NCBI RefSeq assembly: GCF_000445105.1
Contig: NZ_ATDP01000108.1
Location: forward strand, 62,001-126,000
DNA length: 64,000 nt
Source: Sphingobium lactosutens DS20
Lineage (GTDB): Bacteria > Pseudomonadota > Alphaproteobacteria > Sphingomonadales > Sphingomonadaceae
Direction: 5' to 3'
This document shows, in pieces, positions 17,128-26,154 of this stretch. The position numbers and the translations under genes were made by a program. Within the stretch, counting starts at the first letter, position 1, and each line of letters begins with the position of its first letter. Below the pieces are notes generated by a model. That model searched no databases and had not been told where the DNA came from. It saw nothing but the letters and a program-made list of their open reading frames with translations.

Positions 17128-17508
17128 ATGATCTCGTTCAGAGTTGGTCTTATCGGAAAAGAAGACGGCCCCAGATTGACTAAGTTCTCGGCACGAAAAT
17201 TGGCGGGCATCCTGTGGGATGCGATCGGCTGGTTGGCGAGCATCCGCGGCGGAGAGTGCCACCCGGTCGTTCAGCCGACTGGGCGAGCTCAGGTCTCGCC
17301 AGGCATCAATGCATTTACATCGACACTTCAGGAACTGCTTGCCGAACAGATCCTCGCGGTTCTGACGATAGAAAAATACATTTCTGATGCGAAGACCGAT
17401 TCCGCCGTCCGTACTCGTTTGGCATGGAGTAGTTTGCTCGGGATCCGGGAAGACCGACAACGCCAAAGTCGCGGAAGCCACGACTGTCGCCATGACTGGC
17501 GACGTTGA
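17128..17508 (+). CDS. Unrecognised short ORF behind operator site A
   Basis: 126 codons. The ATG is preceded by AGGAGG at 17114-17119, eight bases away, and by the site A promoter 60 bases upstream, so expression is plausible. The first ~36 residues (MISFRVGLIGKEDGPRL, then KLAGILWDAIGWL) look protein-like; the C-terminus is arginine- and histidine-rich and looks random (RQRQSRGSHDCRHDWRR). It matches no family that I know. It may be a truncated remnant of the gene that site A once controlled. Confidence 0.3.
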   Translation: MISFRVGLIGKEDGPRLTKFSARKLAGILWDAIGWLASIRGGECHPVVQPTGRAQVSPGINAFTSTLQELLAEQILAVLTIEKYISDAKTDSAVRTRLAWSSLLGIREDRQRQSRGSHDCRHDWRR

Positions 17509-17707
17509 ATAAAGGGCGGCTCGAAAAGAGCGGATGAAATGGCTAGGCTCCAGTAATATCTTTATAATTTTGCGTTGGGTTTAAATAACATGCGATATCA
17601 CTCTATAGGTAATTCGCTTTGTACTGGATGGAAAACGGTATTTTTCGCGCAGTGCGGTATGCAATCATTGTAATAGCTCGACATTGTCCATAGGAGAGGC
17701 AAAAATC

Positions 17708-19114
17708 ATGGCATTTCGACTTCTGATCGATGGAAAGCTTGTTGAAGGCGCATCCAGGCTGGACGTGATTAATCCCGCGAGCGGCACCGTTTTTGAAACC
17801 TGTGCGTGCGCCGACGAGGTCCAGCTCAAGCAGGCTATAGCCGCAGCAAAACGCGCCTTTCCCGGCTGGGCTTCGCTGACGCAGGCGGCGCGTGGCGACT
17901 GTTTGGATCGCCTCGCGGATGCGGTGCAGGCTCGGCTCGATGAAATGAGCTCTTTGCTTACAGGCGAACAAGGCAAACCTCTCAATCAGTCCAAAGGCGA
18001 GATTGCGATGGCGGTCGCGACGCTGCGCTATTTCGCGACTCAGGATCTGCCCCTCCAAACGATCAAGGACACCGAGGAAGGGCGGGTATTGGAGCAGCGA
18101 ACTCCGTTGGGAGTGGTTGCCGCTATCACGCCGTGGAACTATCCTGTCTACTTGCTTGCAGTGAAGGTGGCGCTCGGGCTGGTGGTTGGGAACACGATGG
18201 TCGCAAAGCCCGCCCCGTCGACGCCGCTTACGACCTCATTGTTCGGGGAAGTCGCCGCAGACATCCTTCCGCCGGGCGTGTTTAACGTCATCATTGATGC
18301 GAACGATCTCGGCAGCAAGCTCACCACGCATCCAGACGTCGCCAAGATCAGTTTCACCGGCTCGACCTCCACTGGCAAGCGGGTAATGGAAAGCGCCGCT
18401 GATACGCTCAAACGGGTGACGCTGGAACTCGGAGGTAACGATGCCGCCATCATTCTGGATGACGTCGACGTCGCGGAAGTCGCGCGCAAGGTCTTCACGG
18501 CGGCTACAGTCAATGCCGGCCAAATTTGCCTCGCAACCAAGCGGATCTATGCACCGCGATCACTCTATGACGCGCTTTGCGATGAGTTGGCAACGCTTGC
18601 CCAAAAAGCCGTCGTCGATGACGGGCTGAAACAGGGAACGCAAATCGGCCCGGTACAGAACAAGCAGCAATATGAGAAGGTCCTCGACATCATCGAGGAA
18701 GCCAAAACCCTGGGCACGGTAATCGCTGGCGGTCATGCGCTGGATCGCCCCGGCTACTTCATCGCGCCCACAGTGGTGCGGGACCTTCCCGACAGCGCTC
18801 GCCTGGTTCGCGAAGAACAGTTTGGGCCGGCCATTCCGGTCCTCGCCTATGACAGCGTCGATGAGGTGATCGAGCGGGTCAACGACAGCGAATACGGTCT
18901 TGGCGGAACGATCTGGACGGCCGCCACGGATCGCGGGCTTGAGATTGCGATGCGTATCCAGTCTGGCACAATTTGGGTGAACAAGCCTGTCGAATTGCCG
19001 TTCGACATTCCGCTTGGCGGTGCGAAGCAATCTGGCATCGGTCGTGAACTGGGCATCGATGGCATGAAGGAATTCACGCAAGGCAAGATCATCAACGTAG
19101 CTCGGCATAGTTAG
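17708..19114 (+). CDS. NAD(P)-dependent aldehyde dehydrogenase
   Basis: Oxidises an aldehyde to the acid. The 468 residues start at ATG 17708 behind GGAGAGG (17693-17699). ALDH landmarks: oxyanion Asn in ITPWNYP, cofactor loop FTGSTSTGKRV, general base Glu240 in LELGGND, nucleophile Cys274 in NAGQICLATKR, and EEQFGPAIPVL near the C-terminus. It is similar to betaine-, succinate-semialdehyde- and vanillin-type ALDHs; the substrate cannot be named. Probably followed in the same transcript by the short-chain dehydrogenase 178 bases downstream. Confidence 0.92.
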   Translation: MAFRLLIDGKLVEGASRLDVINPASGTVFETCACADEVQLKQAIAAAKRAFPGWASLTQAARGDCLDRLADAVQARLDEMSSLLTGEQGKPLNQSKGEIAMAVATLRYFATQDLPLQTIKDTEEGRVLEQRTPLGVVAAITPWNYPVYLLAVKVALGLVVGNTMVAKPAPSTPLTTSLFGEVAADILPPGVFNVIIDANDLGSKLTTHPDVAKISFTGSTSTGKRVMESAADTLKRVTLELGGNDAAIILDDVDVAEVARKVFTAATVNAGQICLATKRIYAPRSLYDALCDELATLAQKAVVDDGLKQGTQIGPVQNKQQYEKVLDIIEEAKTLGTVIAGGHALDRPGYFIAPTVVRDLPDSARLVREEQFGPAIPVLAYDSVDEVIERVNDSEYGLGGTIWTAATDRGLEIAMRIQSGTIWVNKPVELPFDIPLGGAKQSGIGRELGIDGMKEFTQGKIINVARHS

Positions 19115-19292
19115 AGCGACATCCACAGTGAACTTAAGGAAATTGGCTTAGTGTGGCATTTGGATGCTCGTGCAAACGTCGCGTCGGCGCGCGCTGCCGA
19201 TCTCGTGACTGTTGCAAAACAGGCGAGTAGCCGGCTGGTCAGACGGAACATCGGCCACTCGGCCCAAGCGTGGACAGATTGAAGGGACAAGT

Positions 19293-20057
19293 ATGTCGGA
19301 CGAACTTTCAGGAAAAGTTGTGCTTGTAACCGGCGCGGCCCGCGGGATCGGACAGGCAAGCGCGATCCGCATCGCGAGGGCAGGCGCCAACGTCGTCGTC
19401 AGTGATATCCTGGAAGAGGAAGGTAAACAGGTCGTCGAGATGATCAAAGAAGCCGGCGGCACCGCAACCTTCGTTCGAGCCGACCTGTCCCATGAAGAGG
19501 AGATTTCGGGATTGATCAACAAGATTACTTCCGACCTTCACCGCCTGGACGGCGCTTTCAACAATGCAGGTGTCCTACAGCATGGGAAATCGCTTCATGA
19601 ACTTGCGACGGAAGAATGGGAGAAGGTGATCAACATCGATCTCACGGGTGTTTTCCTGTGCATGAAGTACGAGATTATGGCCATGTTGGATCGGGGGGTG
19701 GGCGGCGCGATCGTGAACACGGCCTCCGCGCTGGGGCAGGTGGCCATCACCGGAGCCAGCGAATATATCGCCGCTAAGCATGGTGTCCTGGGCATCACAC
19801 GGGCGGCGGCGGCGGAATATGGCGCGAAAGGCATACGTGTGAACGCCATCCTCCCGGGGATCGTCGAGACTCATGATGAAGGTCTTCTGGACAATTACCT
19901 CAGGCAAGTGTTGTCAAGTTTGAAGTCGCGGCATCCAATCGGCCGTTTTGGACGACCGGATGAAGTCGGCGATGCCGCCGTCTGGCTTCTGTCGAACGGC
20001 TCGTCATTCGTGAACGGCGCAGCGATCCCCGTCGACGGGGGTTATCTGGCTACCTAG
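19293..20057 (+). CDS. Short-chain dehydrogenase/reductase, classical SDR
   Basis: NAD(P)-dependent oxidoreductase of 254 residues. Cofactor motif TGAARGIG (residues 14-21), structural NNAG, catalytic Ser followed by YIAAK (Tyr-x3-Lys), and the C-terminal VDGGYLAT typical of FabG-like enzymes. The start is the ATG at 19293 after a purine stretch (gaagggac); a longer frame upstream lacks SDR similarity. It probably handles an alcohol or ketone intermediate with the preceding aldehyde dehydrogenase. Confidence 0.9.
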   Translation: MSDELSGKVVLVTGAARGIGQASAIRIARAGANVVVSDILEEEGKQVVEMIKEAGGTATFVRADLSHEEEISGLINKITSDLHRLDGAFNNAGVLQHGKSLHELATEEWEKVINIDLTGVFLCMKYEIMAMLDRGVGGAIVNTASALGQVAITGASEYIAAKHGVLGITRAAAAEYGAKGIRVNAILPGIVETHDEGLLDNYLRQVLSSLKSRHPIGRFGRPDEVGDAAVWLLSNGSSFVNGAAIPVDGGYLAT

Positions 20058-20538
20058 AGACGATTACATAGCAGCCGAGATCTCAGCGGCTTGCTTGACC
20101 ATAAATGCGTAACCGTGGCGCCGAAGCCGCCTTGCGCGGTAACGGGATGCAGGGCGGATCCCCGTTTGGGCAAGGGCAAGGATGGTTTGCAGGAGACGGT
20201 GGACAAAGCGCGGCGTGAAAACGCCAATCCCGCCGCAAGTGAATTTAACAGGCTGGCCCTGTCGAAGAGAGTTCGCCATAGACTACCAATATGAAAACCT
20301 ATGGCGGAGGCATCCTCATGAGGCCGACGCCGAGGACGTGGACGTCCTCGGCCGTTGCTCATCATCGCACGAAAGCTCTTGCGCCGCGAGAGGCGGCCAC
20401 GATTGCTTTCCGGGTTCTAGACCGCCTCGAGTATGCGCAGCCAGGACGCGAGGTGAGCGATGAGAGCGCAAGTCAGCAAGGCGAAACGCGTTGGTCCTCA
20501 AGCAAGCTCAGGACGGCACGTGGATCGGAAAGTTGTCA
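20058..20538. other. Intergenic region between convergent genes, no gene assigned
   Basis: 480 bases between two converging genes. A 71-codon minus-strand frame (20064-20279) has no recognised relative. A short GC-rich inverted repeat (gaggacgtggacgtcctc, 20332-20349) could help terminate transcription. Otherwise I see nothing firm. Confidence 0.4.
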
Positions 20539-21231
20539 TCACGCTGCCAGGTCTACACCCTCAGGTGGATCGTAACGAACAACTTCTTGAATATCCGCGT
20601 CGCTTAGTTCCGCAACCGCCTCGTACATGGGGCGCGGGATTGGGGTTGGATAGATTGCCGTAGTGGGGTCAGGCTGTGCTACCGCGCCCCGGTGGCCCGC
20701 AAAGGCGGGAGGAGATGCGAACCTTTTCAAATCTTCTAACTCGATTCCGACTGTCTGCGCGGCTTGTAGGTCCGTCCACGCTGCTGCAGTCATCTTCGTG
20801 CAACCTTCCGATGTGGAGAACTCAAGAAGGATTCCCTCAGGCGCGCCCAAGTACATCGAGTGGCTGATCATATGATCAAGCGGACCAACCACGGCGTAGC
20901 CGTTGCTGCGTAACCGATCGCGCAGGTCCATCAATTCCTCAAAGCTGTCGACGTTGAACGAGATGTGCTGCATAGCGCCACCGGCCACCGGGTGGGATGC
21001 ATCCAATGCGTGACTCACGCCCATGACCGGACTCACACCTGGCCCCGGCATTTGAATAAAGCTGAGGTAGCAGTTCTCGCCAGATTCGAGGAAGCAGTGC
21101 GTGGCACCCTCCGTGCCGTGCATGGGAAAAAGTCCGACGAGCTTCATGCCGACGACCTGAGTGAAGAACTCGATCTGCGACTTCATATCATTGGTGCAGA
21201 ACGCAATATGATGGACGCCTGAGATCTTCAT
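20539..21231 (-). CDS. VOC-family (glyoxalase/bleomycin/dioxygenase superfamily) protein
   Basis: 230 residues. The N-terminal ~140 form a vicinal-oxygen-chelate fold: GVHHIAFCTND (metal His), GATHCFLE, GGAMQHISFNVDS (second metal His) and GILLEFS (metal Glu). This set fits a metal-dependent lyase, epimerase or dioxygenase. The C-terminal ~80 residues form an unusual tail ending RYDPPEGVDLAA. The ATG at 21231 follows agaggagag. An operator of the same type as those at the phthalate genes lies about 100 bases upstream with a consensus TTGACA, so it is probably co-regulated with them. Reaction unknown. Confidence 0.8.
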   Translation of the reverse strand: MKISGVHHIAFCTNDMKSQIEFFTQVVGMKLVGLFPMHGTEGATHCFLESGENCYLSFIQMPGPGVSPVMGVSHALDASHPVAGGAMQHISFNVDSFEELMDLRDRLRSNGYAVVGPLDHMISHSMYLGAPEGILLEFSTSEGCTKMTAAAWTDLQAAQTVGIELEDLKRFASPPAFAGHRGAVAQPDPTTAIYPTPIPRPMYEAVAELSDADIQEVVRYDPPEGVDLAA

Positions 21232-21322
21232 TCCCAACTCTCCTCTACCCAGCGGGGCATGTTTCTACACACCACAGCCTACTTCGTCCGCATCTTGTGC
21301 AATGCCGGATATCCTGTCTGTT

Positions 21323-21350
21323 AAAATAACTTCGATATAGAATTTGTCAA
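21323..21350 (-). promoter_or_regulatory. Shared operator, site B, in the VOC gene promoter
   Basis: ACTTCGATATAGAATT (21329-21344) lies between a minus-strand -35 TTGACA (21345-21350) and a -10-like TATTTT (21323-21328), spacer 16 bp. It matches the other four copies at CTTC(T/G)ATATAGAA but has the weakest right arm. Confidence 0.7.
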
Positions 21351-21633
21351 GCGCAAATGCCGTAGACGGGCTGCGCAAGGGGGTAATGTTCAGGGGAAGG
21401 GCTGCAGTAACCCATGGCACCTGCAAGATGGGTCGCCCTGTCCGCAAGCCCCCGGTTCCCTCTGCTTTGATCACACCGGTTGCGCCGGCCCATCTCCGAC
21501 AAGTACCAATCAATCGCAATTTGAAAGGTGTGGGCGAATGCGCCAACTTTCTGGCTTACGAATCCTCGGCGCTAGCCTGTGTCTGCAGTGCGTGTTAAGC
21601 AGGATGATCAACCTTTATGTGCCAGATGGCGGG

Positions 21634-22275
21634 ATGAGGAGATCAATTTTGAAGTCGGAGCGGGTTGAGGATCGGCAAATCAAGCGTCGGCGATCGCAGA
21701 GCGAACGTCGGGCAGAAACCCGGGCGCGCCTTCTGGATGCGTCCATACGGCTGCTCCAGGAAAAAGGATTCTCCCGTTTCCGCATTGCCGATGCTGCGGC
21801 CCTCGCTGGCGTCTCCCGAGGCGGGCAGACACACCATTTCGCAACGAAGGGGGAGCTTATTGAGGCTACGATAGAAGCACTCTTCGAAAAGGAAGTCGAA
21901 TCGGCGCATGAGGATGCCAACCTCGCGGCGGGCGGCGAAGAAATATCTAGCGCTACGAAGCACTTCGAGACGTTCCAGCAGAGCGATCTATACCAGGTCA
22001 GCCTTCGGCTCGTCATCTCAGCGCGTTCCGTCGAGCAATTCAGCGAAGGAATTCGGGCGATTTCTGCAGGAAGCCGCCAGGCCATCGAGCAGGCGTGGAT
22101 CGATCGCTTTGTAAAATCCGGAGCCAAACGGAAGAAGGCCGAGGAGTCGTTTGGCATCCTGGCTAGCGTTTTGCGAGGCTTTGCCGTGCAGGAAAGCATC
22201 AAGGACGAGGATATGGAAATAGGGCCCGTAAAGGAATTGGCAATGGAATTAGTCAAGAGTCATCTACAAGAATAA
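21634..22275 (+). CDS. TetR-family transcriptional regulator
   Basis: Predicted repressor of about 213 residues. N-terminal helix-turn-helix: RAETRARLLDASIRLLQEKG, then IADAAALAGVSRGGQTHHFATKGEL, with the usual HHF in place of YYHF. The C-terminal ligand domain is all-helical and unassigned. The start is uncertain: ATG at 21634 is taken because the HTH follows within about 25 residues; ATG at 21604 is in frame. It may control the VOC gene (divergent, about 400 bases away) or itself. Confidence 0.87.
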   Translation: MRRSILKSERVEDRQIKRRRSQSERRAETRARLLDASIRLLQEKGFSRFRIADAAALAGVSRGGQTHHFATKGELIEATIEALFEKEVESAHEDANLAAGGEEISSATKHFETFQQSDLYQVSLRLVISARSVEQFSEGIRAISAGSRQAIEQAWIDRFVKSGAKRKKAEESFGILASVLRGFAVQESIKDEDMEIGPVKELAMELVKSHLQE

Positions 22276-22507
22276 TTTTCAAGACTTAATTAGTTGAGGA
22301 AGTATTATTTGAGGGCGCAGTAGCTGATTTTGCCAGAGGGGCAGGGGAGGGAACCACAAAGAGGGGCGGCGACTTTTCGAGGTGACGCGAGCGATCGGAG
22401 CAGACAGTAGGAGTAACCCACGGCGGTAAGGATCCCATTTGTGAACATCGCCTCAGGATCAGACGAAGAAATCCCAGTTAAGAAAGCCTATGTGATGGAC
22501 GGTCTCA
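22276..22507. other. Intergenic stretch up to the IS5-type element
   Basis: About 230 bases between the TetR gene and the left IS end. I see no gene or clear regulatory site. Confidence 0.4.
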
Positions 22508-23436
22508 GTGCCTGACTCGAAAGTTCACCAAGCATAGCAATACCTTGCTGTTCTACGGGTGAGCATGCGGATGGAGGCAATCGTTGCCCATGCGGCGGAC
22601 GAGGCAATGGTTGTTTCCCAGTCCTTGGCAAGACGGCGGCATCGGCCGAGCCATGCAAAGGTTCGCTCGACTACCCAGCGACGCGGGAGGACCTTGAAGC
22701 CGTTGGCCTTGTCCGACCGTTTGATGATTTCGATCGTCCATTGCCCCGATCCAGCGATGGCATCGCGGAGTTTGTCGCCCGCATAGCCGCCATCGGCAAA
22801 AACATGGCGCAGCCACGGAAAGCGCCGGCGCCCGGCCTTAAGGACATCGACCGCGCCATCGCGGTCCTGAATATCGGCGGTATGCACGAGAATGAAGATG
22901 AGGAAGCCGCAGGTGTCGGTCAGGATGTGCCGCTTGCGGCCCTTGACCTTCTTGCCTGCGTCATAGCCGCAAGGGCCGCCGCTTTCGGTGGTTTTGACCG
23001 ACTGGCTGTCGATCACACCGGCACTCGGGCTTGCCTCGCGTCCTTCGATCTCGCGCAGGTTCATGACCAGAACCGTGTTCATCGCCTCGAGTAGACCAGC
23101 GTTGCGCCAGGCGTAGAAATAGCGCTGGACCGTCGAGACCGGCGGGAAGCATTTGGGCAGAAGCCGCCAGGCGCAACCGCTCGCTGCGATGTAGAGCAAT
23201 GCGTTCAGGACTTCGCGCATGTCCGTTGTCCGGCGCCGAGCTCTCCGCTTGGCCCCAGGGATGAACGGCGCTGCCAACGCCCACTCCCTGTCCGTCATAT
23301 CGCTGGAATAGCGCAAGCCTTTCCGGCTATGCTCCTGCCGGGCGATACCAGTCCATGCCATCATTCACTCCATCTCTCGCAGGACGGCGTGAATCACAAC
23401 ATGCTGGTATTGCTCAACAACTTTTGGGTCGGGCTC
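22508..23436 (-). mobile_element. IS5-family insertion sequence with TCA target duplication
   Basis: 929-bp element. Terminal inverted repeats GTGCCTGACTCGAAAGTT (left) and GAGCCCGACCCAAAAGTT (right, read inward) agree at 14 of 18 positions. The flanks carry a TCA direct repeat (22505-22507 and 23437-23439), fitting the TNA targets of the IS1031/IS5 type. One transposase gene on the minus strand fills it. It lies between the TetR gene and a medium-chain reductase and breaks no recognisable gene. Confidence 0.8.
22525..23364 (-). CDS. IS5-family transposase (DDE)
   Basis: 279 residues in a single intact frame, so likely active. N-terminal DUF4096-like part (LRYSSDMTDREWALAAPFIP), then the DDE catalytic domain: Asp in GVIDSQSVKT, Asp in HVFADGGYAGD, Glu in RRWVVERTFAWLGRCRRL (the IS5-type Y/W-x-ER signature). 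The start may be the first or second Met. Confidence 0.92.
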   Translation of the reverse strand: MMAWTGIARQEHSRKGLRYSSDMTDREWALAAPFIPGAKRRARRRTTDMREVLNALLYIAASGCAWRLLPKCFPPVSTVQRYFYAWRNAGLLEAMNTVLVMNLREIEGREASPSAGVIDSQSVKTTESGGPCGYDAGKKVKGRKRHILTDTCGFLIFILVHTADIQDRDGAVDVLKAGRRRFPWLRHVFADGGYAGDKLRDAIAGSGQWTIEIIKRSDKANGFKVLPRRWVVERTFAWLGRCRRLAKDWETTIASSAAWATIASIRMLTRRTARYCYAW

Positions 23437-23463
23437 TCAGTCAACCGGGCGATCATATGGTCG

Positions 23464-24486
23464 TTACCCGGCTGCCGCTAACCTGATCAGGAGTTTCCCG
23501 TCGTTTTGGCCGCTGTACAATCTCTGAAGCGCCCCGGGAGCGTTCTCCAGTCCCTCCAAAATGTCCTCGCGATACCTGAGCCGGCCCTCCCTGATCCAAT
23601 TCGCAAGCTGGGCCGCCGCTTCGTTGAAACGGTCGCTGAAATCAGTGGCGAGAAACCCCTGCATTCTGGCTCGCTTGACGATAAGATGCCGCTCCGGCCG
23701 TGGACCGGTATTCCAGGGATTCCAGCTCGGATAGGCAGCTGTGCCGCAGATTACGACGCGAGCTCCTATATTGATATGGCGCATGACCGCATCGCTGACC
23801 GGTCCTGATGTGTTGTCGAAGTAGACGTCAACGCCCCCAGGAGCGACTGATGCGATCGCGCCGTCAATGTCATTGGTAGACTTGTAATCTATTGCGGCCT
23901 CGTAGCCGAACTCATCCAGACATTGCCGGACTTTCGCCGGCCCGCCGGTAAAACCCACCGTCTTGCAGCCTTTGATGTTGGCAATCTGCCCGACGATGGA
24001 ACCCACAGCGCCAGCAGCTGTTGAGACCGCGACTGTTTGCCCGGATTCCGGACAGCCGACCTCAAGCAATCCGAAATATGCTGTAATACCGTTCAGCCCC
24101 AATGCTCCTAACGCGAGTGAGCAAGGCAGATCACGTTCTTTCACGCGCAGAAGAACCGCATCAGCCGCCACGGCCGCATATTCCTGCCATCCAAATATAC
24201 CCATGAGCATTTCACCCACCACATAATCCGGGTTCCGCGACATGAGTACCTCTCCAACGGCGAAGGCGCGCATGGTATCGCCGACCTTGACTTGCGGAAG
24301 ATATCCTCGGGGATCGGCGATCCAGCCTCGCATGGCTGGGTCAACTGATAGATATTGGTTACGAACCAGGATCTCCCCCTCGGCAATGTTGGGGATCTCG
24401 ACCTCACGAATTCCGAAATGTTCCGCATGCGGAATGGCCGTTGGACGCGATGCAAGCCAGACTTGACGGTTGTAGGTATCAGACAA
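23464..24486 (-). CDS. NADP-dependent medium-chain reductase, CurA type (paralogue)
   Basis: Zinc-free MDR of about 340 residues: NQYLSVDPAMRGWI, nucleotide motif VSTAAGAVGSIVGQIANIKG, and GVDVYFDNTSG. It probably reduces an alpha,beta-unsaturated carbonyl. The reading frame is open upstream to 24633, but homology begins at SDTYNRQVWLASRP, so a TTG at 24486 is the best start; no strong ribosome site is visible, which leaves this uncertain. The gene at 15108-16118 has the same fold and layout. Its setting next to BKACE and NMO-like genes suggests a catabolic role. Confidence 0.83.
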   Translation of the reverse strand: MSDTYNRQVWLASRPTAIPHAEHFGIREVEIPNIAEGEILVRNQYLSVDPAMRGWIADPRGYLPQVKVGDTMRAFAVGEVLMSRNPDYVVGEMLMGIFGWQEYAAVAADAVLLRVKERDLPCSLALGALGLNGITAYFGLLEVGCPESGQTVAVSTAAGAVGSIVGQIANIKGCKTVGFTGGPAKVRQCLDEFGYEAAIDYKSTNDIDGAIASVAPGGVDVYFDNTSGPVSDAVMRHINIGARVVICGTAAYPSWNPWNTGPRPERHLIVKRARMQGFLATDFSDRFNEAAAQLANWIREGRLRYREDILEGLENAPGALQRLYSGQNDGKLLIRLAAAG

Positions 24487-25114
24487 GGCTCGGTCTCTCG
24501 GACATATAAGATGTTCCCTCGTAAGTTGGAAACTCGCTTCTGAAAAAGGCAGGTCAAGATGGTAAGGGAGCTGGAGCAGGTAGTTCCTGTCCATCGGAAG
24601 CCGAGGATGGCGTGGTCCGCCTGACTGGCACATTTCGGCGCTTTTTGGAGATATTGCTTCTTGCAGCGTTCATGGTGGAGATCGTCCGCAGGGCTCGCTG
24701 ATTGCTGATGGAGGTTTGCGACACCGATTCACTCGCCGCAGGCGCCCACGCCGACGCGGATCGTCGAGGACGGTATTCGCTTGAGGCCACCGATCGCGCA
24801 GTCGCCTGTCTTCCAGAATGCAGCTCCCCTTCTACTGTTGGCAAGCTCAGATCTTTGTCCGACAAGGCGCTCTGCTCAGACACTCGACGCCGGCCGATGG
24901 ACTGGGGTAGGGCGCCCGGTAGCCGAAGCATGCTCTCACGCGCCTCGATACCGGACACTCGGCAAATGTTTGTCGCGATCTCATGCTCTGCACCGCCGCA
25001 AGCTCAGAAATATCGCTCTGCGCCGCCGGCTCCCGCAAGGCCTTTGCGTTAGGCTCTTAACCTTTGTGCACATTTGCACCGCCTACGGTTAGAGCTGGGT
25101 GGGCCACTTCCCTC
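24487..25114. other. Intergenic region, no gene supported
   Basis: About 630 bases. Frames on both strands (for example a 134-codon minus-strand frame at 24554-24958) have arginine/serine-rich, unstructured translations and no recognised similarity. Possibly remains of a lost gene. Confidence 0.4.
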
Positions 25115-26047
25115 TTAACCGAGGCGTGCCATAGCAGCACGATACTCTTCGCCTAATCGCCGTATGCGTTCGGCAGCCGGCAGGATCTCTTTCACCGTTC
25201 CTATGCCTTGCCCGCATCCCCAGATGTCTCGCCAGGCTTTGGCTCCGTCGCCATGTCCCACGAGATCCATGCGAGAGGGATCGCCCAGGGGCAAATTATC
25301 GGGGTCCAGGCCTGCCTGTCGAATAGACGGCTTCAGATAATTCGCGTGAATTCCGGTAAAGAGGTCGGAATAGACAATATCTTCAGCAGACGAGTTCACC
25401 ACCATTTGCTTGTATTCAGAGGCAGCATTCGCCTCGTTCGTCGCGATGAATATGGAACCCAGATAGGCTAAGTCTGCGCCCATCGCCTGTGCGGCTAACA
25501 TGGCGCTTCCAGTCGCAATTGCGCCGGAAAGGACAAGCGGACCGTCCCACCATTCCCTGATTTCCGCGATCAAGGCAAATGGCGACAGCCTGCCGGCATG
25601 CCCGCCAGCACCTGAAGCTACGGCGATCAACCCATCAGCGCCCTTCTGGACCGCCTTCTGCGCGAACGTGTTGTTGATCACGTCATGGAGAATAATTCCG
25701 CCATAGGCATGGATCGCATCGAACACCTCCGTATTTGCGCCGAGCGAGGTAATCACGATAGGGACCTTATAGCGGACGCAAAGTGCGAGATCTTCCTGCA
25801 GCCTGCCGTTCGATTTATGAACGATCAGGTTTACCGCAAAGGGGGCATCCCGATCAGTAAGTTCGACCGAGAGCCGCTGCAGCCATTGTTCAAGAACGCC
25901 GGAGGGCCTCGCATTAAGCGCCGGAAAGGAGCCAACGATCCCGGCCCGGCATTGTTCGATAACTAGATCGGGCTGAGAAATAATAAACATGGGGGCGCCG
26001 ATCGCGGGTAGCGCGAGCCGGTCGGCGAGCAGTTGCGGCACTGACAT
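25115..26047 (-). CDS. Nitronate monooxygenase / FabK-like flavoprotein
   Basis: FMN-dependent TIM-barrel enzyme of the NMO/2-nitropropane dioxygenase family, 310 residues. Visible features: LALPAIGAPMFIISQPDLVIE at the N-terminus, the flavin phosphate region GLIAVASGAGGHAGRLSPFALI, and GDLAYLGS-like ADLAYLGSIFIATNEA. In catabolic clusters such proteins often act on unsaturated acyl or nitro compounds. ATG at 26047 fits the homology; an upstream extension does not. It follows the BKACE gene by about 107 bases on the same strand, so an operon is likely. Confidence 0.85.
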   Translation of the reverse strand: MSVPQLLADRLALPAIGAPMFIISQPDLVIEQCRAGIVGSFPALNARPSGVLEQWLQRLSVELTDRDAPFAVNLIVHKSNGRLQEDLALCVRYKVPIVITSLGANTEVFDAIHAYGGIILHDVINNTFAQKAVQKGADGLIAVASGAGGHAGRLSPFALIAEIREWWDGPLVLSGAIATGSAMLAAQAMGADLAYLGSIFIATNEANAASEYKQMVVNSSAEDIVYSDLFTGIHANYLKPSIRQAGLDPDNLPLGDPSRMDLVGHGDGAKAWRDIWGCGQGIGTVKEILPAAERIRRLGEEYRAAMARLG

Positions 26048-26154
26048 ATTCACTCTGCCTCGGCGATAGTGTAACTCAATAGCGCCGCCAGCAATCCGCA
26101 TCGCGGCGACGTGGAGCCCCGGCGGCATGAAGCCGTGCCGCCGGGGCAATCGGC

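Noticed and set aside
24554..24958. 134-codon minus-strand frame
   Set aside because: Ser/Arg-rich, no structure or similarity, no ribosome site.
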